This document shows, piece after piece, positions 10,380 to 22,210 of a stretch of DNA of 64,000 bases. The stretch covers positions 134,047,990 to 134,111,989 of the forward strand of contig CP136067.1 in NCBI GenBank assembly GCA_032622095.1, read 5' to 3'. Source of the stretch: Siphonodentalium dalli (taxonomy: Eukaryota > Mollusca > Scaphopoda > Gadilida > Siphonodentaliidae). Positions within the stretch are counted from its first letter, which is position 1; every line of letters starts with the position of its first letter. Both the position numbers and the translations under genes were made by a program. Below the pieces are notes generated by a model that was given only the letters and a program-made list of their open reading frames with translations, was not told the DNA's origin and did no database searches.

Positions 10380-12780
10380 TGACCTGGCGTTTCAAAGGTT
10401 AAAGTGATGTGGAACCGTGTAACACTTGTATGTTACACGGCGTATATAAGGTTAATTTGGAAGTCAATACCCTAGCTAAAATGTCCATATTTTATGCGTG
10501 GGAAATTAATCCGGGAAGCAATGGCCTGTGCTATTTCTTCACGGGCTAGTAGTCCCATAAAGAATATATTATATTAACCTGTTGGACAGGCCAATACGTG
10601 TACCAATCAGATTGTTTCACATCTATTAGGCATTGTCTTCCAGATTCTCATATATACTTGTTTCAGCCGAGACTAGAGAGGATTAGATCTCTTGTTTCTG
10701 AACGCACTCTTGCTTTGAACGTGTAGTGAGAGAAGATGTTGTTGTATTATTCTCCGTGACCGCCTGATATGAACATGTATATAGTTGTATAAATAAATCT
10801 CATCAACGTGTCTGAGAGTGCCAACTTAATGTTAAATAACCTGGGACCAGCCCTAGAGTGGTACAACCGTAACCAAAAAATGGGCATCACAAAACATCAT
10901 TCCCATACATGGATTATAGGCATTATGTCACCTTGTCGGAATGATTGCCATACTCTCTTAGATATAGCAATCCGTATAGGTCCTTCTGGGTACCTATACG
11001 TCTTATAGTTTCAAAGCAATATGTATCGAGAAGCATTAGGTTCTATATATTGATGTATTGCCTACGAGCATTAGGTTCTAGTCGATCTCGAAACCTAACG
11101 GTGACCCACGTGATTACAACACGTGATTGCACCATACAATTCCACGATAACATAGCGGCGACCGGCCACTTAAGGCGATTGAATAAAAATAGAGAAGACA
11201 CAAACGAATAGCAGGCTTACACATTTCATGTTGGAATCGCCATCGGCCTCGGCTTACGTGCTATAGCGTGTACTCTCTGACTGGAGGTATTTAAGAATAC
11301 GCGGAAGTGAACGTTCTAGGAAATTTATCAGAATATTGTTTTGTGTGAAATTGGACCTAACTTGCTTCTTAATAACCTGGAATATTGTTAGCACTGTCTG
11401 GATTATGTTTGTATGTGAAAGGGACAAGATGTTATAACCTCCGAAAAATAACGGCGGCTAATATATAGGTCCTCCAGCGTACATACGCAGGTACTCTAGA
11501 CTACCAACAGTTAGGTGCCCCCCCCCTGGGAGAAATCTCAGTACATACGTAGGTACTCCATTGTACCTATGTACCCCAGAGTACCTATTGTTTTAAGAGT
11601 GTATGTTTATCTTGATTAATTCATGCCGCGTGTAAAGTCGTATTTATTTACAAAGTCGCGAACTGCAGACGTTAACGTTTTTAATTGTACATTCGTTCGA
11701 CGTGATTGGAAGTCTCTGCAAATGTATATGATTGTCATATCCTCCCACATTGGATAATGCATGAGTACTCAATGATGGAGTTGTGCATTTTCACTAAATT
11801 GACACAAGTTTCCATTTAAAAAGTAACCAAACATTCGACGTGATTATATGTTATATTGGCAATTTTTTGTATAAATGTATGCCGAGACCCCGCCCTAACT
11901 CAGAGGGTGCCACTTTCGCATCTTCAAACCGCAACAGTAGCGACCCTGCCCTAACTCGGAGGATTCCACTTTGAAATTCTCAAACCACACCAGTGGACTC
12001 CCAGTAGCATATTTTGAATACCTTGTATATATTTAGAGCAAATGTCGTAACCAACACGGTTTCATTCCAAACGTCACTCAGGGCTGGGAACTTAAGTAAA
12101 AACAATTATGGAAAATGACAGCAATATGTCTCACACCGAATAGAGTACTCGCCCCGTTTTATTCACAAATATAAATGATTCAAAAAAATATAATAAATGA
12201 GCCATACGTCAGAGTTTGCTAGATCACTAAGCATGCCGTGATTTCCTTCCCTACATAAATAATACAGTTGAGAAGATATAAGTGTTCAAGTGACTTAATT
12301 CGGTCACCATTTTCGAGTTTGTGATATTTGAACGCCACATCTCCTTAAAACGAATTTGTTCCATAATTATTCGGTTTTTGAAGTATCTACGATGAGTTAT
12401 TTTGATAGCTCATTAGTTCAATATATAGATCGCAGATATCTTTGGAAAATATAGAAAAATGAATGTTGACATTTAGTTCAAAATAATTATGACGTACGCA
12501 CCGCTCTGCCAACTTTGAACCACGCCATTATAGACTCATGGGTAGGCCTACGTTTGTATCTTGTACTGGTAATAATTGGCGATAAAATGTTCTAATCCGG
12601 CATTATTGTGCTCCCCTGTTCCCAATCCCTGACCCATAAACCATCGCCTTTAAGACAACACCATTTCAATCCATGTATATACATGTATAGATGCTGATTA
12701 CCATTATTAGTTTGGTGAAAATTGGCGATACAAATTTGTTCATGCAATTTGTAGGCTCACCCTTCAATTAACTGACTCGA
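10380..12780. other. Unassigned intronic sequence
   Basis: No gene is recognised. Small local repeats occur: GAGCATTAGGTTCTAG-type phrases at 11025-11085 and GTACATACGYAGGTACTC phrases at 11470-11580. A TTTGGTGAAAATTGGCGATA phrase near 12710 belongs to the family arrayed at 14740-15220. Confidence 0.4.
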
Positions 12781-12799
12781 ATATGGCCACTATGTTTTC

Positions 12800-13050
12800 T
12801 CTAAAGTGATGTGAAACACTCCGGTTGGGTGATCAAATATAAATGGAGAATAATCTTGTTCAAAGTAGTAATTTTTACAAATATATCCAAATTGACAACA
12901 CAAACCGTCATTGTTATATGGTTGTTAAAATGCATTGACTGTCGATGGCGAAATCGTTTTCGTTAGTTTATCGCCGATAAATGCGTCCCGAATCGAGTGG
13001 TAAATATTTACACTTTAATTTAGTTCAGACGATGTTTTCTATGTAGTGGT
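12800..13050 (+). repeat. Dispersed repeat, copy 1 of 2
   Basis: TAAAGTGATGTGAAACACTC, ATGCGTCCCGAAT and GTGGTAAATATTTACA occur in this order here and again at 61705-61930. No coding signal. The family is unidentified. Confidence 0.55.
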
Positions 13051-13160
13051 GCGGTCGATTTGCTTCAGATTTTCGGCAATGTTAGTACATTCCTCCAGTT
13101 GGCAAAGCGCATGTATATAAACCAACTGATCAGATTCACGCACCAGAACAAGTACATAAC

Positions 13161-14273
13161 ATGTCTTTATTAAACGACAGAAAGCACTTAATAGTTTTCA
13201 AAAGTACTGAGAAGTGGAAATTAAGTGTCAACATTGAAAAAACCAAAATAATGTTGATTTCAAAACGAAGCTTGCCTAAAAATAGAATATTTACATACAA
13301 TGGACGGACAATTGTAGTTGTCAAGAACTTTAACTATCTTGGAATTGTACATACAAAATCAGGCTCGTACTCGAATACAAAAAAAACCTTGATGAATAAA
13401 GCAACTAAGGCAATGTATTCAATTATCTCCAAATCTAGAACACATTGCTTGTCAGTTAAAAACATGTTTGAATTATTTGATGCCCAAGTTTTGCCAGTTA
13501 TGTTGTATTGCTGCGAGGTATGGGGGTCAGGAAATAATGATATATTTGAAGTTATGCACAGAAAATTTATAAGGCAAGTTCTACATCTGAAATCATCCAC
13601 CCCTAATTTTATGTTATATGGTGAGAGTGGGAGACTGCCCATTGAATATACAATCAACCTGCGTATTGTGAAATATTGGATGAAAATTAAGAATATGAAC
13701 CAGAGCAGATTATGTAAGACTTTGTATTTACTAGCCATAAAATTATGTGAAGTTTCAACAGTAAAATTCCAGTGGATGGAAAAAATAAAGACCATCCTAA
13801 CAAATTGTGGGCAGATTCAGCTTTGGAACATGGAAAATATCCCATGTCCAGAAACATTAATGTCATACCTCAAGTGCAGTTTAAATAGTCAATTCCGCAC
13901 TACCTGGTTGTCTGATATTGAACAATCTAGCAGAGGCAACACATATAAAAAAATTAAATATAACATAAATTTCGAAACATATTTGGATTTCTTGGATACC
14001 AAAAATAGAATAACTCTCTGCCAATTCCGCACGAGTAATCATCGCCTGCCAATAGAGAAAGGCCGATGGAACGACACCACTCTTCTTCGTAGATTGTGTC
14101 ATCTGTGTAATAAACGTCAACTTGGAGATGAAATGCACTACTTGATGGAATGCGAAAGTTTAATCGAGGCTAGAAAACGTCTCATGCCCCGACAATTTAC
14201 AAGTATACAAAACGCGATTATTGATATCATAGACGACATACTCAATTTGAAAGACGTAATTTTTTTTACGTAG
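13161..14273 (+). pseudogene. LINE ORF2, C-terminal part only (5' truncated)
   Basis: This 370-codon open frame is the region after the reverse transcriptase catalytic core of a non-LTR retrotransposon. It opens near EKWKLSVNIEKTKIM, continues with FNYLGIVHTKSGSYSN (RT thumb start) and VLPVMLYCCEVWGSG, and ends with LCQFRTSNHRLPIEKGRW and the Cys/His motif CHLCNKRQLGDEMHYLMEC. The APE endonuclease and the RT active site are missing, so this is a 5'-truncated insertion, as expected from incomplete target-primed reverse transcription. The remaining frame is free of stops, so the insertion is fairly young. The ATG at 13161 is simply the first in frame. A related but separate C-terminal piece lies at 18912-19199. 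Confidence 0.8.
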
Positions 14274-14700
14274 ACTTTGCTCGTTTATACGATTGATTAG
14301 CTTTAGGTTGGATAACAACGATTAATCCGTTGATGTTGTTGTTGTTTTTGTTTTAGTCGCTACTGTTGTCATGTTTTTAACAACAACGGTGAAGCAAGCA
14401 CGTGGTGATCATATTATGAATATTATGATCATGTTGACTACGATAACATTGACGATAATCAACGTCGACACTATGATGAAGATTGTCGCGACGACAACGG
14501 TTACATGTAGTGATGATGATGATGATTAATGATGATGATAATGATGACTATTATTTTGAGGATGAAACTGGTGTGACGATGAAGGTGATGTTGATAATGC
14601 TGATTATGACCCTCGAGAGGTCGCTGTATATTTTGTACATATCCATATTTTGGATATAATTTCGTTTTATCATGTCAAATTTGATTAGAGAATAAAGCAT
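14274..14700 (+). other. Probable 3' UTR of the truncated LINE
   Basis: The sequence holds an imperfect GAT/TGATGA trinucleotide run (14510-14560) and an AATAAAG about 420 bases after the stop, followed by AT-rich DNA. The boundary of the element is not certain. Confidence 0.4.
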
Positions 14701-14739
14701 ATATACATTATATTATATTTCTCGTATCACAGAGATGAC

Positions 14740-15220
14740 TTTATATAACTCTTTTTGAAAAATCGGCAACTAAAACATTCTTATCATTGTTAGTGCTCAC
14801 CCCCTCTCCATCCCTGATCCAAGCGTCAACAATATGACGTCTTAAACCCACACTATTAGACTCCACGTATCACGAAGAAGAAAATGTATCAATTTGGTGG
14901 AAATCGGCGTTACAAATATTTGTATCAATTTGTTGCCCCTCCTCCATTCCGGCTCCGGCAGCGCCACATCATTTGACATCTTTACACCACATAGTTAGAC
15001 TTATAAAATCATGGAGATGACTATATATAAGTGTGGTGGATATCTGCGACTAAACACATTGTTATTAAATTGAGTACACCTCCCCATCTCAAACATTTGG
15101 CGTCTATAAACCACACGGCACCATTGTTATGATTTTATACCCACCCAATTAGACTCCTATATACTCGAGATTTGTGTAAATCGGCGACAAAACATGATTC
15201 AGTTTTGGTTAAAACAGTAG
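14740..15220 (-). repeat. Degenerate tandem array, ~120 bp unit
   Basis: About four diverged units repeat the phrases AATTTGGTGGAAATCGGCG, TTAGACTC..., ATGGAGATGACTATATATAA and CACCCCCTCTCCATCCCTGA. The same family lies in the opposite orientation at 56880-57650 (for example CGCCGATTTCCACCAAACTT). No coding signal. Confidence 0.6.
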
Positions 15221-15780
15221 TGAGTCTGGGGTAATTGGGGGGATATCTATTACCACCAGCAACAGTTAGCTCTGTGTGGATAAATATCATTTCTGTATTG
15301 AAATCATGCAGTGTGACCGTCTGCGAGACATTGTTTAAGCGATATGTTTAACAATGTGACGAATCTACCGCTGTAAAGGCATTCCAACAATCGCCTGATA
15401 GGATACATCGCTTTCCCCGTTTCCCGATGATGGTCACAGGTGTCATTGAGTGAGACTGACGTAATTATGCTGGTGGTAATGGAAATCCCCCCATTTACAC
15501 CAGACTCACTTCTTCATATATGTGCAGTCTGTGTTTTAACCATAACTGGCATCTATTGTGTTGTCCCTCCACTTGGCTCTGTCCCTGTTCAGAAAATTGT
15601 AACCCGCTCCACTATCTTCCTCACAAAAGTACACTCCTGTTAGATTCCTTATTAGGAGCCATCTAGCCATTAACATATTACAACACAGACATACATTTGC
15701 AAATATAGATATAGAAGAAGTAAACGACCAGTTTGTTCTCCCGAAACGCGCACGGTATCTGTTTAAAATAACACTTGTTT

Positions 15781-15890
15781 TATTTTGGCAATCTGCTTAG
15801 AATAGCTTCATTATGAGTCGATAATGTGCTGAAAATTAGAGCGTTTTAGTCACATTATCGACTCATAAAGAGGCGATTCTAAGCAAAATA
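15781..15890. repeat. Short foldback element
   Basis: GGCAATCTGCTTAGAATAGC and CATTATGAGTCGATAATGTG on the left are matched by inverted CACATTATCGACTCATAAAG and GCGATTCTAAGCAAAATATG on the right, about 45 bases per arm. A relative lies at 20258-20406. Confidence 0.6.
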
Positions 15891-16132
15891 TGACAATCAC
15901 ACAAATAAGCCAACGCACGACTTTTCAGGTGCGCGCTCTATAATATGTGTGTTCACTGTGGCCCTCGCCAGTTGCTTATTTCAGAATCAAATAATTACAT
16001 TGTGCACCTATTTCACATTATAGGTCGATTGTGTGCGTATTTGCGAGAGGATATGTTGCATCGAAGGCGGGGTCGATTCAGAAAAAGAAACAAAAAAAAC
16101 TCACAGTTAACTCATTGTTATGTTTGTTTCAG

Positions 16133-16383
16133 TGGGAATAAGAACAGGGAATGGTGATAGTTACTGGACAGCAATGAAGAAGAACAATGGACAATGGGTA
16201 AACACAGACGGATCAGTAGGAATGTCTCTCCGCTGGCACTCTGGAGAACCGAATGGGGGCGCAGGCGCGTGTACTGTCTTCACGCAATTCACTGCTTCTT
16301 CATATTCAACATTCAGATTGGACGATGTACCGTGTAACACAGGGTCGTGGGTTCGGTATTCTTGTCGATTGAATGGTGTTTGA
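16133..16383 (+). CDS. C-type lectin-like domain, C-terminal half (last exon)
   Basis: This is the terminal exon of the lectin gene begun at 4971. The acceptor is TGTTTGTTTCAG, the entry is phase 1 and a TGA closes the frame at 16381. Residues show the CTLD core GDSYWTAMKKNNGQW, then WHSGEPNGGAGACTVF, then LDDVPCNTGSWVRYSC. The EPN tripeptide is the loop that binds mannose-type sugars through calcium in C-type lectins. The usual WND on the next strand is replaced by LDD, so calcium and sugar binding is uncertain. The final cysteines (GAC, VPC, YSC) are in the expected positions. Only a few residues follow the last cysteine, so there is no C-terminal membrane anchor. Confidence 0.83.
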
Positions 16384-17430
16384 TTGAAATATATCAGACA
16401 TGACATTGTGTTGTTATGATATGATTTTAGTGCAGCAGCCACATCTAAAAAGGCTCTAGTTTTCGAGACGCCCCTTCCACAGTAGAACAAGTTGAAACCA
16501 ATTGTTTTCAAAGAAGAAATATATATTGTTCCCGAAAATGATAGTGAAAAATAACGGAATCGGTGCTGGCTTTTGTCAAATCGACGATGAACGATACTCA
16601 ATAGTGACTTTTTCCAGAAATTAGCGGTTTTGGTAAAGCGAGCTTTGCGGATGAGTCCTAATATATTTGCCAACAATGTCGGTGTTCAAATCACTACACC
16701 GTATCTCTACCTGGTATGAAAAAAATGTTGGTTAATTTGAATTTGCCTGCCACTTGGAGCCGAACAATTTATTTTTTTATGAAAAAAACACTCTTTATAA
16801 AAACAATATATTTTATCATTCAAATGTATATGGCAAAAGTGGAAAGTAGTTGTATTTATCTGACAGTCATATGCAGAAATGAGTATACAGCAATTTTTAA
16901 CGGAATGTGAGATACGGGATTTTAGCTACCCTCTCCCAAACACGTTTTATGTCTAACAATTTCATATTTTTGATAGATGATAACAACTTCACCAAATTTC
17001 CCAATTGATCATAATGGGAGCCCATATGACTTGTTTGCTGAACATTGGTCAGGGTAATATTGTTTAAGAGACTAAAGACGTGTCCAGGCTTCCCAAGTTA
17101 CAACAAAAACAACAACACATTTTATCACCAAAAGCTACATATAAACATGCATCGACATCGACTTTGTAAGACTGAAATATGTATTATAGATAACAAATGT
17201 CACACAATGTATACATATATTCTCACAGATATAAACATAAACAATTTCGTTGCCTAAGTGATTGTTAGTGTCCCTCTAAACATTAAGAAATATAGAAAAT
17301 AAATAGCATGTTCAAATGAATTCCCACCATGGTGGCAGTTCTTTCAGTTGTATATACCAGTATATCTAAATCAAACGCAAGAGAGCGTGAACTGTACCTT
17401 GGAGAATGTTGTCACATATTCAGTTTGTTG
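16384..17430. other. 3' flank of lectin gene
   Basis: No further exon is recognised. A sequence related to the 120 bp family (CACCAAATTTCCCAATTGAT) occurs near 16990. No AATAAA was found close to the stop codon; AATATAAACA-type AT-rich sequence is abundant. Confidence 0.35.
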
Positions 17431-17439
17431 GGTGTTCAA

Positions 17440-18760
17440 GATTTAAAATAAGGTAGGTGTCTCCAAATAATCGAAAAATTGTCTTTCTGATTTGCCGTTC
17501 GCTTCTTGTAAGGTAACACAGACTTTCGGGGAACGGGACCATCCATAATTATTATACATTTCCGGATTGAATAGCCTTTTCTCCACACCTCTGTTAAAAT
17601 TCATAGCATATACTTTTAGTTCGTGTATGTTAAATACTTCAAATATGGTAGGGGTCTCCAAAACGGTAACAAATCGCCTTTCGTATTTGCCAACCGATTA
17701 TTACAAAGAGTCACAGACTCCCAGGATTCAGAAACCAACCCATCCATATAAATTGTTTACTTCCAGATAGAACTGTCCTATGTCCGTCCTCAGTTAAACT
17801 TGAGAGCATGTACATTCAGTTCGCGGTGTTGTCGTGACTGAAAATAGCGTTGGCCACAGAGACAGTTGTAATTGCATTTGTTATTTGTCAGCCGCTTTTT
17901 GGAAATGTCGAAAAGTTGGTGTTCATACGTTTAGTATGGCACGGGTTAGCAACTTGCAAGATCTTATTGATTTTTTCTCTATTCCTTTGATGATCTCATT
18001 TATAAAATATAAATTTTAACTTTTGGATTTTATTAATTGAGATATTTTGGTACGTACGTTCAAATTACTTTCCAAATTTAGTAAAACCGCTCCGGGCCAC
18101 TGCTCTCCATCCTAAATTTATGACAAGTGAACGAGAAATCAGGTATCTGCACAAAATTGGGTCACTGTTCCCCCTATTGTCATATGCTTTGCAGATTGCC
18201 TCCGAGTCTTCTTTCTCTTATTATCCATACATTTGGTACCAACTTCACTTTGTGATTAAATGTATATGACTAATTGGTTTCAGGCCATTTTTCTCTCAGC
18301 TTATACTAATTTGACATATCAAAAAGCCTTCGGGCTGTCAGCCAGCATTTCATTTGGACTTTTTACTGTCATCCCTGGATGCTAGGTGTGATTTCCGCTA
18401 ACCCTACATGATGTGTTACCTGGTCAGACACCCACATACCACTTATTGGTTACCCATACAACTTAAAATAGCGTTGGTAGTCACGGAGACAGTTATAATT
18501 GCATTTGTTATTTGTCAGTCGCTTTTTGTAAAGTGTCGCTTGCTGTCATAAAACAACATATGCAGCCTTGTGTATCGTATTAGGCCTGTTAAAAGGGTGT
18601 ATGGGTATATGAAAATCGCTTTTATTATTTGTCAACCGCTTGTTTTGAAGTGCCACATGGCTCAGGCGTTCTGGAACCAACACATCCATGGTGTGTATAT
18701 CCTGATAAAAACTAACCTTTAGTCATACCTTCAGTTGAAGGTGACCGCTGACCACTATTG
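17440..18760 (+). repeat. Diverged long-period tandem repeat (~200 bp)
   Basis: Recurrent phrases are TAGGTGTCTCCAAATAATCG / TAGGGGTCTCCAAAACGGTA, CCATCCATATAAATTGTTTA, CTCAGTTAAACTTGAGAGCA, and GTTGGCCACAGAGACAGTTG / GTTGGTAGTCACGGAGACAG with TTTGTCAGYCGCTTTTTG. A further related block is at 19445-19760. The units are strongly diverged, and no coding function is visible. Confidence 0.5.
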
Positions 18761-18911
18761 AACTGAGAAATGCGAAAACTGTTATCAAACAACGTCATTG
18801 GGACGCACTACTCGTTGACATAAACACGTCTGCTTAATCTAGGGCCCAATTTTATAGTTTTACTAAAAATGACTACGGTTATCCAAATTACTTCAAGATT
18901 TTGCCGTCTAA

Positions 18912-19199
18912 TCTATCGATAAACTCCTGAAGCTCAGAACTGCAAATCATAAACTGCCTATAGAATTCGCAAGATGGAAGAAATCTCCGAATGATAATGA
19001 CAATAGGATATGCACCAAATATTTAGGAGACGAATGCTATTTAGTTATTATATGCAGTCATTTGGATGAAATCAGAAAACAAAATATCCCTGAATACTTT
19101 TGGAAGATCCATACAAGAGGGAAATTCCATGGTCTCCAATCTCTTCAAAAGATAAGCCTCATAAAAAAGACTATGCATATTCCTAAGGTATGCCTTTAA
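18912..19199 (+). pseudogene. LINE ORF2 C-terminal fragment
   Basis: A 95-codon open segment bounded by stops at 18909 and 19197. It reads SIDKLLKLRTANHKLPIEFA, then RWKKS, CTKYLGDECYLVIICSHLDE and IRKQNIPEYFW. This matches the arrangement at the end of the LINE frame at 13161-14273 (LCQFRTSNHRLPIEKGRW ... LGDEMHYLMEC), including the GDE and the following Cys, so it is the extreme C-terminus of a related LINE. Downstream AT-rich sequence with AATAAA (about 19330) may be its 3' UTR. Confidence 0.65.
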
Positions 19200-19444
19200 G
19201 AAGATGTCATATTATATATGAGCGAAATCGTTTATTGTTATGGGTGAGCACATGTAATTATCATACTTGTAAAGTATTGTGAAATCTAATTTAATTACTG
19301 CTGTATATATAACCTTGCATATGTATATGAAATAAACAATGGTGAATGTGATATCCAAATTTGTGTACATAGTGTATATACTTTTTGCTTGTTTCACTGT
19401 TATGTGACTTTTGCAATAAATAATTGAATCAGTTAATATTGAGA

Positions 19445-19760
19445 GCATATCATTTCACCATGTGGTGTCTTCAAATAGTGTAGGGGGTCCTTAAAACAGC
19501 CACTTTTCGTAAAGTGCTCATGCTTTCTGGACCCAATCCATCTATATAAATTGTGTTCTTGCTTATGCAACTACCCATTGTCCATACACTCAGTTAATAC
19601 TGAGAAGATATCGTTCCAGTTCGTGGTGTGGTATTGTCATCAATTTGGGTAGGGGATCTTAAAACAAAACTGAAAATCGCATGCTTATCTTGCCAGCCAC
19701 TTGTTGTAAAGTGTCCCTGGCTGTCGGGTACACATGGTCGACCCACACACTCGGAAGTTG
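19445..19760 (+). repeat. Further units of the ~200 bp diverged repeat
   Basis: CATCTATATAAATTGTGTTC, CACTCAGTTAATACTGAGAA and TAGGGGATCTTAAAAC mirror the phrases at 17440-18760. The LINE fragment at 18912-19199 and its tail separate the two blocks, which suggests insertion into a once continuous array. Confidence 0.45.
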
Positions 19761-20257
19761 TATACAAGTGCAGAAGTTTTATAGTACAGGGCTCAGGACT
19801 ATTTCTATATTGTTTATTGATTTCCGCATATCCTAGATATTTAATCACATCAAACCTCGAATTAAATGTCTTCGGATGGGCTAGGCGACCATAACTTGGG
19901 AAGTTGTACTATATGCAATTGGACCATGAGTGTTATATAACGCGTACACACTGATGCATGTGTAGCCCAGATTAGATCAGCCACCGCCTGTTAATCGTAG
20001 AAATTTATAGACTGGACATAGCATCGATACTGGTACTGATTTCAGGTATGTATATTCCACTGTGATGGGTGTGCATTATATCCTCGCACAAATACGCACA
20101 TACTCGACCAAAAATATGTACTAGGTACATAATGTGATTATTTTATTCTGAAATAAGCAGATAATGGACTCATAGCCGTTATTTCGTTTTACGGCGCTGC
20201 CAAAGTGAAAACACATATTAAATTGATCACACCCGATTGGCTTATATGTGTCACTGT

Positions 20258-20406
20258 CCGCACATAATCTGCTCAGAATCGCCTCATTGTGAGTCGTAAT
20301 GTGACTAAAAATATCTCATTTTCAGCACATTATCGACTCAAAATTAATGAATTCTAAGCAGATTACATACCTAAAACAAATTAAATTATAAGCAGATAAT
20401 GTGCGG
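20258..20406. repeat. Foldback element
   Basis: CCGCACATAATCTGCTCAGA and CATTGTGAGTCGTAATGTGA are matched by inverted GCACATTATCGACTCAAAAT and AAGCAGATAATGTGCGG. It shares the GAGTCGATAATGTG core with the foldback at 15781-15890, so both belong to one family. Confidence 0.55.
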
Positions 20407-21187
20407 GTTTTGAGGAGAAGATACTGGGGTGTTGATTTGCTATTTACACTATACAAACATATCCTACATCATTGGTAGGGTTGGCGCTGGACCCAAATGT
20501 TCTCTTAACATATTTTTTACCAAATGAAATTTTGGTTTTGCCAAATTTAATTGAGGGTATATATATTTGGGAAAATTTAAGGTAATTCTCATTTTTTCAT
20601 GTTTATTTCATAATATAAAAACTACACACATACACTGGTAAAGAACTAGGTAAAGCAGGATAGTATTATAGAAGCAACACATATCTAAGCGATATATGAA
20701 CATCATATCTAATGGTGCTAGACAGTTATCAAACTACAAGTATCTGTATATGATTCAATCGACAGGTTATGTGTGCATCGCCGGATGGATTAACAATTAG
20801 TGTTTTTTCCGTTCATGGTATTGGGATAATGCCGTTCTTGTGTGTTATGGTATCAACCAGTTTGTCTGTGGGTGCGGGGTTCGCCAACATATATTGCAAA
20901 TATCAGGATAGGTTCACTTCAATGAAAACAACATGATTGTTTCCGAAATAAACGTGAGATTATATTATCTGTGCAGAGAATATGAGTTTATCGCATCGCA
21001 CTTAGCACCGAGAAAATTGGATACCTTGCAGCAGGCTGAAAAGTGTTACTCCGGGTGGAATGTGGGTGCATAATCAGCATTAAACTGGAGTGAGAGAGCT
21101 AATACTACCCACAATATAAATGCCCAACATATTATGCTAGAATGTACACGTAGTGAATGTATGTCCCCTAGTTATCAAAGTTAAAGT

Positions 21188-21475
21188 GGGGCCTCGATGA
21201 CTCGCTCTCCAACGCTGGCGATATGGGTTCAATTACCGGTGGAGTCATTGCTGACCTTGTATCCCATATCGCTATCTGGGGGAGTTGCCAGTTACTCGCC
21301 GATGGTCGGAGGTTTCGCAGGGTACAATGCGTCATGCGTTCGGCCCATGAAATCACTGCTATATTTACCTTAGTGAACGGACTATCCCTCCACCAATACA
21401 ACCGGCAACGTCGCGAGATAGCTCTGGTTGCGGAAATCGACGTTTTAAACCCCAATAAATATATAAATAAACAAA
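21188..21475 (+). repeat. tRNA-headed SINE, copy 1 of 3
   Basis: The head GGGGCCTCGATGACTCGC and the B-box-like GGGTTCAATTACC are followed by the body GCCAGTTACTCGCCGATGGT, CTATCCCTCCACCAATACAA and the end GACGTTTTAAACCCCAATAA. The same order is found in reverse at 35628-35938 and 58355-58575. The A box is damaged by local rearrangement. Pol III transcription from a tRNA-like head is known for such SINEs; activity here is not shown. Confidence 0.6.
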
Positions 21476-21963
21476 GCGAAAGCGATGGTGAAATATTTCC
21501 CACGAGGAAAGTGATGACCCATAAACTAGTTATCTGTATACGCTTATGACACAAAGTGCTGTCTCTCTCCAACGCAGATAAGTGTGGAGCGATACATAAA
21601 GGAACAACGTTTGGAGAAGCCATCGACCACAGCTTCAACGTATATGTGTATGAACCATAGAATATCCACAACATATCAAACTTATGGATTATCAAGGGAC
21701 ATTTTATAAACCGAATCAGTGCACAATGTTTTTTCAAAACTCGAGTAGACTCTTTGCAGACATCCATTATAATTTTCCTTGTTGCGATGACAGCTAAGTT
21801 TCAGACCTTTGTGCTTCAAATATACTCGAACCACACTCGATATTACAGTCATCGATTTCTTGCACAAACTATCTCTGCGAGAACCTGTATAACTCCAACT
21901 TACAAGCCAAGTCACTAATAGGTCATTACTACACAGCCAACAAAAGCGCCAATAACTGTTTTT

Positions 21964-22210
21964 ACCCTGTGCCAATACATTATCTTATATATGCGAGTCG
22001 ACCATAGGTCGCCTCGCATATATAAGAGAATGCATTGGCCTAACAATTTTTTATCATTTTTGTTTAAATAAATGTTTCTTACAATTTTTAGGACATAAAA
22101 ACATCCATTACACGGCAGGGAGCCCCACACCTATATAGAAGCATATAGAAGAGTGTCGTCTGCTCATGTTTGTCTGGGGCTCTGTGTGGGTGAAATTATA
22201 AAATTGTTCA
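21964..22210 (+). mobile_element. MITE fragment with one hairpin cassette (E4)
   Basis: It starts ACCCTGTGCC, then a complete hairpin (21971-22039), then an AT-rich segment and a second, unrelated inverted pair around GGGAGCCCCACACC ... GGGGCTCTGTGTGGGTG. The segment after the hairpin is nearly identical to 35150-35330 inside the element at 35098-35480. This copy is cut off on the right at ATTGTTCAAATAG, and its outer ends are lost. Confidence 0.6.

Larger units (their letters stand above)
5166..16132 (+). other. 11 kb intron of the lectin gene
   Basis: The intron is bounded by GTAAGT and TGTTTGTTTCAG. It contains the inverted-repeat element at 5627-6578, the tandem arrays at 7225-9290, a TTAA MITE at 9455-9847, a 5'-truncated LINE at 13161-14690 and further repeats. 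The stretches 10380-12780 and 15230-15780 have no gene or repeat that I recognise. Confidence 0.65.

Noticed and set aside
13334-13795. 153-codon minus-strand frame
   Set aside because: It is antisense to the LINE C-terminal frame and has no features of its own.
16161-16676. 171-codon minus-strand frame
   Set aside because: It overlaps the well-supported lectin exon antisense and has no domain.
21168-21767. 199-codon minus-strand frame
   Set aside because: It runs across the SINE at 21188-21475 in antisense; the rest has no recognisable motif or splice context.
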